Shown here: positions 30,001-30,940 of the stretch, piece by piece
How the letters are laid out: every line of letters begins with the position of its first letter
How positions within the stretch are numbered: the stretch's first letter is position 1
Assembly: GCA_023247815.1 (NCBI GenBank)
Contig: JAHFFS010000001.1
Location: forward strand, 1 to 30,940
Source: Candidatus Omnitrophota bacterium
GTDB lineage: Bacteria > Omnitrophota > Gorgyraeia > Zapsychrales > JANLHA01
Reading direction: 5' to 3'
Length of the DNA: 30,940 nt
The notes under the pieces: model-generated
The model's input: the letters and a program-made list of their open reading frames with translations, nothing else
Told to the model about the DNA's origin: nothing
Database searches by the model: none
Translations under genes and position numbers: made by a program

Positions 30001-30940
30001 GTCGACGAATGCGTTGGCGGTTTTGGCCGTTTGCTTGAATCAATGGCGGTCGTCAGTTGGTTCTGCCGATGGTCATCTTTCTGACGAGAGCGAACTCTTT
30101 TTGGATCAATGCATCATGAGGCTGATCAATGCTGGTATCAATGAAGTCCCTGGAGTCATGAAGTTTGATCCCGAGACTGGAGATTTGATTCTCTATGGTC
30201 CGGATGGGCACGCTTTGTCGCAAGCAGAGGAAGAAGAATTCATCGACGCAACACTGCTTGCCCGCAACACCCGCGCGACGGGAACGGTGCCTAAGGCGCT
30301 AAAAACTTTGCCAGGCTTGGCCCAAGGCCGAGTGGTTTTGACGACCGGTGACACAGCAGATTCGCAAATTAACCTTAACGCGTTGCGAACGCAAGTTGAT
30401 CAGAAGCTGGCTGAAACAGGCGGCAATGGCCCCATCACTTTAGATTTTCCAGGTGGGAGACATGAAACATTTGCTTTGCAAACCATCAATGGGATCAAGG
30501 TTCTTGTTCCGGTGAATACGTCACTTTCCGATGGGGCGCTGGCGGCTATCTCAGAAAAAGTTTTAGCGCGAGTCGATACCGACGTTCTTAGCGACGGAAG
30601 CCCCTATCTGCTTTTACCCGCCCGCCATATTTTAAGACAAGATTCCGACGGTGTTACGCGTGATCACCTCGGTGGTGACAACGCCGACAATCACATCATC
30701 GCCATCCATGAAGAATTAATCCGCGACAACGTTGTTCCAGGCAAAGACGCGATTATCAAGCGTCTCAACGCCCAGCTTCCCGGCGCCGGTGATGCCTTCG
30801 CGGCCTCGATCGCCTGGGAAGAGTTTGATCACGAAGCCGGTGTCGAGGAAAGTTTAACGCTGGACGCTCAACGTTTCATCTCCTGCGCGCAAGATTTAGG
30901 CGTCCCGGCCAAAGCCATGCCAAAATTGTTATTCCAACAA
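2..30940 (+). CDS. Giant multidomain surface/secreted protein, internal fragment (at least 10,313 codons, open at both ends)
   Basis: One continuous frame covers the entire window. Codons begin at bases 2, 5, 8 and so on, and the last codon is CAA at the very end. The translation reads as sensible protein throughout, and I checked frame continuity at many points. The first ATG, at base 20, lacks a ribosome binding site and is preceded by open frame, so the true start probably lies upstream. The content is RHS/YD repeats, LamG-, malectin- and cadherin-like beta domains, a glycosidase-like barrel, hydrophobic Gly/Ala stretches, and methyltransferase-, kinase- and HE-motif-like modules near the end. 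I found only four cysteines, which suits an exported protein. The family resembles the giant proteins of Omnitrophota, thought to act in attachment to or digestion of other cells. Frame continuity is seen directly. Location, host and function are inferred. Confidence 0.97.
122..1738 (+). repeat. N-terminal tandem array of about seven 65-85-residue LGGY/FEYH modules
   Basis: About seven diverged units follow one another (near 122, 341, 599, 842, 1043, 1244 and 1487). A full unit has a helix, the pattern L-G-V/I-x-x-x-x-I-x-V, then W-x-D-x-S-L-G-G-Y, then G-Y-x-I-x-L followed by F-E-Y-H and V-L-D-P. The LGGY signature is clear at 464-475, 719-730 and 1358-1369. Other units keep only the helix and the F-E-Y strand. 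The pattern recalls a small alpha/beta domain common in Chloroflexota and cyanobacterial lipoproteins (W-P-D-x-S-L-G-C ... Y-x-Y-H-T), here with glycine in place of the cysteine. PepSY-like folds are an alternative. The role is unknown; a spacer or binding array is plausible. Confidence 0.6.
1751..1970 (+). other. Short RHS/YD-type repeat segment
   Basis: The translation has Y-D-H-N-G-R-L followed by further Y-x-N-G-R and Y-x-x-x-R-F units, typical of YD (RHS) repeats. In RHS proteins these build a beta-strand ribbon or shell. The segment links the N-terminal module array to the first coiled coil and may be an outpost of the main RHS region that begins near 4913. Confidence 0.6.
2060..2320 (+). 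other. Predicted coiled coil 1
   Basis: A charged, Gln/Glu/Lys/Leu-rich stretch runs without proline or glycine through A-L-D-A-Q-E-K and L-H-E-K-L-Q-Q-Y-Q-Q-L, with hydrophobic residues at heptad-like spacing. A shorter helical part with L-L-E-D and L-N-E-L-I follows. It stands directly before the alpha/alpha-barrel domain and probably acts as a stalk or docking helix. Assignment is by composition only. Confidence 0.6.
2321..3499 (+). other. Alpha/alpha-barrel (six-hairpin) glycosidase-like domain
   Basis: About 390 residues of regular amphipathic helices separated by short loops carry motifs typical of six-hairpin glycosidase-type barrels. These are Y-T-Y-D-A-A near residue 795, W-S-S-T-E-H-N-T-D at residues 969-977, and W-P-E-G-W near residues 1089-1093. 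Glu973, Asp977 and Glu1091 are candidate acidic active-site residues. Families with such motifs act on polysaccharides or glycan chains. The domain is flanked by coiled coils (2060-2320 and 3536-3739), so it looks like a discrete catalytic or glycan-binding head. The exact family and substrate cannot be read from the sequence. An inactive glycan-binding barrel or a squalene-cyclase-like fold is an alternative. Confidence 0.6.
3536..3739 (+). other. Predicted coiled coil 2
   Basis: About 68 residues are rich in Glu, Gln, Leu and Ile, with heptad-like L/I spacing (L-I-A-Q-L-E-D-Q-I, then L-A-K-L-S-E-M-I, then L-E-Q-A-V-E-N-L-E-N-A-I). It pairs in position with the coiled coil before the barrel domain and could close the barrel off as a hairpin stalk. 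Assigned by composition and periodicity. Confidence 0.65.
3752..4010 (+). other. Ig-like/PKD-type beta-sandwich domain
   Basis: After the second coiled coil the sequence changes to alternating beta-strand character. It shows the PKD/K319L-like pattern W-R-Q-I-x-G-x-V-V-x-L (W codon at 3821), a strand ending in V-P, and a final strand with V-K-G-L-D-P-Q-G. Such domains are common spacers in large bacterial surface proteins. Recognition is by pattern, without a profile search. Confidence 0.5.
4043..4198 (+). other. RHS/YD-type repeat segment
   Basis: Y-Q-F-D-E-T-G-R-V-x-x-V-T-D-A-Q-N-R-L-L fits the YD repeat consensus (Y-D-x-x-G-R-x-x-x-x-x-D-x-x-G). A low-complexity Gly/Asn/Ser stretch follows. 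It is separated from the main RHS region by the beta domains at 4199-4912. Confidence 0.6.
4520..4864 (+). other. Chagasin-like beta domain, with a second partial copy
   Basis: V-V-E-V-F-E-N-D-I-I-x-V-x-L-P followed by P-Y-R-W-E (Trp1528) and a late strand F-A-V-Y-V resembles the chagasin/I42 inhibitor pattern (v-x-G-D-x-x-x-L-x-L-P, then Y-x-W). A second beginning of the same motif, I-S-V-R-V-G-D-T-I-A-L-E-F-P, lies at 4817-4864 but breaks off into YD repeats. Chagasins are Ig-like inhibitors of papain-type peptidases. The loops that contact the peptidase are not convincingly conserved here, so this may be only an Ig-like fold. Confidence 0.35.
5909..6031 (+). other. Subtilase-prodomain-like fragment inside the RHS region
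   Basis: About 41 residues read D-T-L-W-V-K-W-T-E-G, then S-S-E-I-x-x-L-L-x-x-A-G-L-E-L-V, then G-G-F-H-K-I-H-L. This matches the shape of N-terminal prodomains of secreted subtilisin-like peptidases (L-V-K-F-x-x-G, helix with I-x-x-L-L-x-x-x-G-x-x-V, closing strand). No peptidase domain follows; RHS units resume directly. It may be a stand-alone alpha/beta insert used for binding or folding. Similarity is by eye only. Confidence 0.35.
6263..6296 (+). other. Acidic EF-hand/dockerin-like loop 1
   Basis: D-A-D-S-N-F-F-E-D-P-L-K-Y has spaced acidic side chains as in bacterial calcium-binding loops (D-x-D-x-N/D-G...). The same pattern followed by D-P-x-x-Y recurs at 8357. It probably sits between RHS strands and stiffens the stalk when calcium is bound. 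Confidence 0.4.
7463..7543 (+). other. Low-complexity acidic run (Asp/Glu rich)
   Basis: About 27 residues, mostly Asp, Glu and Ala, come from imperfect copies of GATGAGGCTGAG-like sequence. The frame is open on both sides and RHS-type strands continue. The run may bind calcium or simply be a slippage-prone spacer. Confidence 0.7.
7829..7897 (+). other. Calcium-binding type loop (EF-hand/TSP3-like)
   Basis: D-R-N-E-N-Y-V-L-D-P-Q-E-D-S-N-G-D-G-R-L-N-L includes the canonical D-S-N-G-D-G loop seen in dockerins, thrombospondin type 3 repeats and excalibur-type motifs. It is embedded in RHS repeats. Calcium binding is inferred from spacing. Confidence 0.6.
8357..8399 (+). other. Calcium-binding type loop (EF-hand-like)
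   Basis: D-A-N-H-D-G-D-F-D-D-P-Q-E-Y carries acidic residues at positions 1, 5, 7 and beyond. It shares the D-G-x-F-x-D-P-x-x-Y layout with the loop at 6263. It lies in the RHS region. Confidence 0.5.
9662..10348 (+). other. LamG/concanavalin A-like lectin domain 1
   Basis: The hallmarks of a laminin-G-like jelly roll occur in order. The opening is L-Y-L-D-G-I-D-D-Y-G-K-I; a strand F-T-Y-S-V-W-F-Y-A follows; then R-W-V-N-L-V-M-V-V; then M-K-F-F-M-D-G-V-L-Q-G; then Y-M-V-G-G-S; and finally V-D-D-L-A-I-M-S-R-A-L-T-N-E-E-V. The end A-Y-Y-S-F-D-N-S and D-D-S-A-H-G-H is usual for bacterial LamG modules. These bind glycans or proteins on cell surfaces. About 229 residues, a normal size. It interrupts the RHS region, and a second, more diverged copy starts at 12068. 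Confidence 0.85.
10379..11848 (+). other. RHS/YD-repeat region 2 with a beta-sandwich insert
   Basis: RHS-type units resume after the lectin domain (K-F-D-G-L-G-R-L-I-E-A near 10508, F-N-Q-Q-G-D-L-V-A-T-I-D near 10973, F-N-K-E-G-D-L near 11111). At about 11322-11550 a different beta-rich stretch (Y-S-V-M-A-K-G-S-G, then V-R-R-I-R-I-V-G-S-G) resembles a galactose-binding-like jelly roll, of uncertain family. The region ends at the cadherin-like repeat. Confidence 0.7.
11849..12001 (+). other. Cadherin-like (bacterial Ig/VCBS-type) repeat
   Basis: The motif I-I-E-D-P-H-H-G-S-L, then D-G-S-V-T-Y-T-P-D-T-G, then N-D-R-F-V-Y-A-L-T-D-K-D-G is a textbook match to the repeat found in bacterial adhesins (P-x-H-G-x-L ... 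G-x-x-x-Y-T-P ... D-x-F-x-Y-x-x-x-D). Only one copy is present, where adhesins usually carry many in tandem. It is placed directly before the second LamG domain. Confidence 0.75.
12068..12958 (+). other. LamG/concanavalin A-like lectin domain 2 (expanded)
   Basis: The domain opens with A-L-K-L-D-G-Q-V-D-S-V-A-V. It contains G-V-F-I-N, V-W-Y-H-I-T-M-S-V, L-Y-V-D-G-N-V-V, Y-L-I-G-G-Q-D-W and I-D-N-A-A-F-F-N-R, and ends with F-Y-N-F-D and D-E-T-G-H-G-N-E-A. The order matches LamG domain 1. It is about 70 residues longer, because a segment at roughly 12440-12640 separates the W-Y-H-I strand from the V-D-G strand. A glycan- or protein-binding role is expected. Confidence 0.8.
12959..13975 (+). other. 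RHS-like and unrecognised linker before the malectin-like domain
   Basis: About 340 residues. The first part still shows RHS-type strands (T-F-S-Y-V-V-D-S-K near 13109 and Y-D-Y-L-F-N-N-E-G-D-V-V near 13319). The later part is helical (Q-L-S-A-R-Q-K-A-I-F near 13457 and A-I-R-F-L-Y-Q-Q-M near 13550) with no family I recognise. Confidence 0.5.
14330..14488 (+). repeat. GYI module, copy 1 (inside the malectin-like fold)
   Basis: V-V-A-G-L-K-A-A-G-Y-I, then L-Y-V-S, a helix and D-I-D-N-S-L. This is a short alpha-helical module of about 53 residues of the form h-x-x-x-L-x-x-x-G-Y-I-x-x-x-G-x-h-x-x-x-F ... L-x-h-x-x-x-F-x-x-x-x-x-x-I-x-x-h-L. Similar segments occur in some type III restriction subunits and many giant bacterial proteins (from memory). 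This copy is more diverged than copy 2. Confidence 0.45.
14507..14683 (+). repeat. GYI module, copy 2 (inside the malectin-like fold)
   Basis: I-F-N-S-L-I-T-L-G-Y-I-N-A-L-G-V-I-Q-N-K-F is followed by F-V-L-D-P-I-F-E-I-H and I-F-S-I-V-Q-S. This is the best copy in the window. The malectin strands resume about 55 bases later. Copies 3 and 4, at 28718 and 29063, sit within a different fold. Confidence 0.6.
15017..15370 (+). other. Unrecognised linker after the malectin-like domain
   Basis: About 118 residues with mixed strands and a helical end (S-S-Q-D-A-A-L-A-E-F-A-E-A-A). It passes into the DUF4214-like segment without a recognisable boundary. No family identified. Confidence 0.4.
15371..15556 (+). 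other. DUF4214/phycobilisome-linker-like helical segment
   Basis: M-V-F-Q-E-Q-L-G-R-D, then L-D-Y-F-T-Q-Q-Y-Q-A-G-T-S-I-Q-E-I-K-D-L-I-T-S-S. This matches the DUF4214 layout (lY-x-x-x-L-G-R-x-x-D ... Y-W-x-x-x-L-x-x-G-x-S-x-x-E-I-x-x-x-h-x-x-S). DUF4214 is found in large secreted bacterial proteins, often near their C termini and beside calcium-binding repeats. Its function is unknown. Confidence 0.5.
15722..16240 (+). other. C39 peptidase-like (papain-fold) domain, probably inactive
   Basis: The layout fits bacterial C39-like peptidases: an N-terminal helix at the expected C-G-x-x-A-L site, a helical middle, N-G-H-F-V-T-V-T with the candidate catalytic His5372, a strand with F-K-D (Asp5390), and a closing E-F-x-x-x-W-T-G-K-V-L-L. 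The catalytic cysteine position appears to be Phe5261 in H-F-G-R-S-A-Y-D-S-L-L-V-M-L-G-L, and there is no cysteine anywhere in the domain. The histidine and aspartate are kept. C39 peptidases cleave after double glycine or act as cysteine peptidases; C39-like domains without cysteine bind substrates in type I secretion (as in HlyB). A binding role, perhaps in export or self-assembly, is therefore plausible. Confidence 0.55.
16394..17110 (+). other. Hydrophobic Gly/Ala/Ser-rich region 1 (predicted membrane segments)
   Basis: A strongly hydrophobic helix (A-I-L-I-V-A-V-M-L-V-T-I-G-I-A-A) follows a Trp/Lys-rich start. Two or three more Gly/Ala-rich segments then run to about 16800 (G-I-G-G-T-L-L-G-I-G-Q-L-A-L-G-A). 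A last one, I-G-F-S-I-L-A-A-A-T-I, is near 17033. Polymorphic toxins and RHS proteins often carry such a region before the effector part, where it is thought to help membrane insertion or translocation. Confidence 0.65.
17111..18124 (+). other. Unrecognised mixed alpha/beta segment
   Basis: About 338 residues. The start is strand-rich (F-D-T-K-T-G-K-V-V-D-T-F-D). A helical part follows (A-V-T-R-R-F-G-N-A-A-F-D-S-L near 17530), then RHS-like strands (V-G-Y-R-W-S-D-G-T near 17828) leading into the 52-residue repeats. No family recognised. Confidence 0.45.
18125..18748 (+). repeat. Tandem array of four 52-residue beta repeats with an exact 156-bp period
   Basis: Units begin at 18125, 18281, 18437 and 18593, each exactly 156 bases (52 codons) apart. 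The consensus is F-E-G-x-R-x-V-S-D-x-T-V-I, then a turn, T-T-I-T-T-x-F-D-x-E-T-G, then L-V-I-T and E-T-x-x-E-T-R-x-S. The fourth unit runs into a diverged fifth that begins Y-E-N-G-D-L-T at 18743 (150 bases on). The units are Thr- and Val-rich and probably form a regular beta stack or fibre. They resemble long RHS units stripped to one period. Confidence 0.85.
18749..19747 (+). other. Beta-rich region with RHS-like hairpins
   Basis: About 333 residues with hairpin motifs such as V-I-R-D-G-Q-G-R-T near 18818 and I-T-Y-R-D-D-G-E-W near 19340. One amphipathic helix is present (M-I-N-R-I-E-Q-A-F near 18947). It looks like a continuation of the stalk, without a named domain. Confidence 0.45.
19748..20380 (+). 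repeat. Second repeat array, period about 54 residues (four copies)
   Basis: Copies begin near 19748 (S-Y-T-I-T-D-Y-D-G), 19910 (S-Y-T-I-T-I-W-G-Q), 20057 (Y-S-F-Q-H-T-T) and 20219 (Y-S-F-E-V-W-N-S-R-G-Q), spaced 162, 147 and 162 bases. Each continues into a turn and a strand such as G-T-Y-V or G-F-V-D-T. The first two copies share a 17-base identical DNA block (19745-19761 and 19907-19923). Confidence 0.6.
20381..21160 (+). other. Unrecognised beta-rich segment before hydrophobic region 2
   Basis: About 260 residues with RHS-like strands (A-I-S-Y-N-A-Q-G-Q-K just upstream, I-I-D-R-N-F-V-A-T near 20920). A Gly-rich turn region around 20980-21060 includes V-L-L-N-G-R-G-F-G-Y-D-A. No family recognised. 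Confidence 0.4.
21161..22008 (+). other. Hydrophobic Gly/Ala/Leu-rich region 2 (predicted membrane segments)
   Basis: About 280 residues with at least five hydrophobic, small-residue-rich stretches, such as V-G-V-A-A-A-L-A-G-L-G-Y-L-G-G-V near 21371, G-L-L-G-Y-G-A-F near 21622 and L-G-A-V-A-L-L-A-I-G-A-I-G-G-A-G-A near 21911. They are separated by short polar loops with N-Y-E-D-R-N and D-D-G-N-Y. Composition resembles the pre-toxin region of RHS and contact-dependent toxins. It marks the boundary between the beta-rich stalk and the helical C-terminal part. Confidence 0.65.
22009..23590 (+). other. Unrecognised mostly helical region
   Basis: About 527 residues. A helical stretch (near 22200-22700) is followed by Q-F-Q-Q-Y-L-V-D-R-F and related helices to about 23260. 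A short beta part follows (L-N-I-Y-V-Q-G-G-Q-R-I-T-V-Q-V near 23405, then I-R-I-L-S-T-A-G-N). I recognise no family. Confidence 0.45.
23591..24421 (+). other. Unrecognised alpha-helical region
   Basis: About 277 residues of amphipathic helices with few glycines or prolines up to about 24140 (L-A-E-Q-T-E-G-L-A-E-S-A-V, F-D-L-E-K-I-L-L-A-V, A-D-V-L-F-M-V-M-A-L-N-D-A-I). It leads into the first HE-motif module. Confidence 0.5.
24422..24820 (+). other. HE-motif module, copy 1 (K-H-E-L-D-E)
   Basis: A strand L-R-V-Y-V-T-K-A is followed by a helix carrying A-E-E-I-K-H-E-L-D-E (His8221, codons 24662-24676). Then come R-E-I-D-L-E-N-V-E-H-E-E-T-V-S-L-A-T-K. The order strand, helix with H-E-L-D-E, then a second helix with H-x-x-x-x-x-L-A, recurs at 25475 and more weakly at the end of the window. 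The H-E-x-x-E core recalls metal-binding helices, but the usual zincin H-E-x-x-H is absent. The role is unknown. Confidence 0.55.
24821..25474 (+). other. AT-rich helical linker between HE modules
   Basis: The first part is helical (T-I-A-I-F-E-E-A-I-V-L-L-E-N). It is followed by a region of low GC (one 60-base stretch from 25081 is 25% GC). The encoded end is Asn/Arg/Ser-rich (A-R-N-S-D-V-N-L-A-R-N-N-N-R). The first cysteine of the whole window is here (codon 25088). No family recognised. Confidence 0.5.
25475..25891 (+). other. HE-motif module, copy 2 (K-H-E-L-D-Q)
   Basis: V-H-I-Y-I-T-K-A-Y-L is followed by L-A-E-V-F-K-H-E-L-D-Q (His8572, codons 25715-25729). Then come V-A-R-E-I-D-L-E-P-G-A-D-H-A-L-S-L-A-T-K. 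Shared blocks with copy 1 are T-K-A, K-H-E-L-D, R-E-I-D-L-E and S-L-A-T-K, in the same order. The last Glu of the motif is Gln here, so a common catalytic role is doubtful. Confidence 0.6.
25892..26767 (+). other. Unrecognised region between HE module 2 and the kinase-like domain
   Basis: About 292 residues. A helical start (V-Q-E-R-D-R-L-L-A-M-A-D-E-V near 25949) is followed by a short alpha/beta unit with V-I-L-W-G-A-N-A-Q-G near 26213. Then come strands R-L-Y-V-A-D-V-H-G-V-V and a helical end. No family recognised. GC falls somewhat from about 26400. Confidence 0.4.
26768..27583 (+). other. Kinase-like (aminoglycoside phosphotransferase/fructosamine-kinase-type) domain, apparently degenerate
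   Basis: The N-lobe-like part has V-F-Q-V-E-V-F-L-R-D-G-R-R-V and A-L-N-V-A-R-D (26870-26890), where the Lys of the usual A-x-K strand is missing. A C-lobe-like part follows, with V-F-T-D-I-A-R-N-D-Y-V near 27236 (Asp9082 and Asn9086 match the D-x-x-x-x-N spacing of catalytic loops). Next come I-R-L-T-W-S-D-G and V-Y-W-D-E-P-G. Helices follow to A-Y-T-R-T-L-P. In active kinases Asp is the base and D-F-G or D-W-E binds metal. A pseudokinase or an unrelated alpha/beta fold is possible. Recognition is by motif spacing only. Confidence 0.35.
27584..28309 (+). other. Unrecognised segment between the kinase-like and methyltransferase-like domains
   Basis: About 242 residues. There is an alpha/beta stretch with I-R-A-D-G-T-R-V-V-S-I-R-L-P near 27748, then F-L-Q-Y-E-L-A-N-T-T near 27836. 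Charged helices and V-Y-A-E-I-D-K-T-T-G near 28193 follow. No family recognised. It probably forms the N-terminal cap of the methyltransferase-like fold. Confidence 0.4.
28718..28891 (+). repeat. GYI module, copy 3 (inside the methyltransferase-like fold)
   Basis: D-I-F-Q-K-M-I-E-N-G-W-A is followed by S-P-T-E-V-L-L-T, a loop and F-G-P-Q-F-P-A-I-L-T-I-L. Copy 4 (29063-29240) aligns with it with one gap residue and roughly a third of positions identical, in the blocks F-Q-K, E-N-G, S-P-T and F-G-P-Q-F. Compared with copy 2 the G-Y-I is G-W-A. Confidence 0.7.
29063..29240 (+). repeat. GYI module, copy 4 (inside the methyltransferase-like fold)
   Basis: E-V-F-Q-K-L-V-E-N-G-Y-V-Q is followed by S-P-T-H-V-E-L-T and F-G-P-Q-F-T-T-L-W-P-I-L. 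It begins 345 bases after copy 3 and shares a 17-base identical DNA block with it (29181-29197 against 28833-28849). The segment between the two copies (28892-29062) carries the end of the Rossmann core. Confidence 0.7.
29375..30436 (+). other. Unrecognised helical region, including two of the four cysteines
   Basis: About 354 residues, largely helical (A-I-D-Q-L-E-T-A-A near 29495, A-L-V-M-R-V-V-V-K-L-R-E-L near 29552). Residues 10011 and 10037 are cysteines. A short D-P-E-T-G-D-L-I-L-Y turn lies near 30170. The helices could be a cap or oligomerisation domain. No family recognised. Confidence 0.45.
30437..30940 (+). other. Third HE-motif-like module, cut by the window end
   Basis: An opening strand part (L-D-F-P-G-G-R-H-E-T-F) is followed by I-A-I-H-E-E-L-I near 30701. 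Then a helix A-W-E-E-F-D-H-E-A-G (30815-30841) leads to V-E-E-S-L-T-L-D-A-Q-R-F. It resembles the HE-motif modules at 24422 and 25475 only in helix order and acidic/histidine content. The window ends within it, so its full length is unknown. Confidence 0.35.

Overview
The whole window is the inside of one protein-coding gene. Reading the + strand from base 2, there is no stop codon from base 2 to base 30940. That gives 10,313 sense codons (about 1.1 MDa of protein), open at both ends, with no start or stop that I can defend. Residue numbers below count from base 2. I see no second gene, RNA gene, insertion sequence, CRISPR array, promoter or terminator. Every other open frame looks like a shadow of this one.

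The organism is most likely a member of Candidatus Omnitrophota (formerly OP3) or a related PVC-superphylum bacterium. That is an inference. Coding sequences of tens of kilobases are rare and are best known from Omnitrophota, including the predatory ultramicrobacterium Ca. Velamenicoccus archaeovorus. The mixture of RHS/YD repeats, lectin folds, a glycosidase-like barrel and C39-like and HE-motif modules fits such giants. GC content is moderate, with a clear AT-rich dip near 25.0-25.3 kb.

Layout. (1) 0.1-1.7 kb: a tandem array of LGGY/FEYH modules. (2) 2.1-3.7 kb: an alpha/alpha-barrel glycosidase-like domain between two coiled coils. (3) 3.7-4.9 kb: PKD-like and chagasin-like beta domains. 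(4) 4.9-13.9 kb: a long RHS/YD beta region carrying acidic calcium-type loops, a peptidase-prodomain-like fragment, a cadherin-like repeat and two LamG-type lectin domains. (5) 14.0-15.0 kb: a malectin-like fold split by a ~570 bp insertion. (6) 15.4-16.2 kb: a DUF4214-like segment and a C39 peptidase-like domain that seems to lack its cysteine. (7) 16.4-17.1 and 21.2-22.0 kb: two Gly/Ala-rich hydrophobic regions, with RHS-like and exact-period tandem repeats between them. (8) 22-31 kb: a more helical part with three related HE-motif modules, a kinase-like domain and a methyltransferase-like domain split by two copies of a module that also appears inside the malectin fold.

I infer a surface or secreted mega-protein. 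The N-terminal four fifths would be a carbohydrate-binding and scaffold stalk (RHS, LamG, malectin, cadherin, calcium loops, no cysteine). The C-terminal fifth resembles degenerate or repurposed enzyme folds, possibly an effector or regulatory head. The most unusual points are the sheer length, the recurring small module nested inside two unrelated folds, exact-period internal repeats, near-total absence of cysteine, and enzyme-like domains with lost or altered catalytic residues. Domain names come from reading motifs by eye and have not been tested by profile searches.
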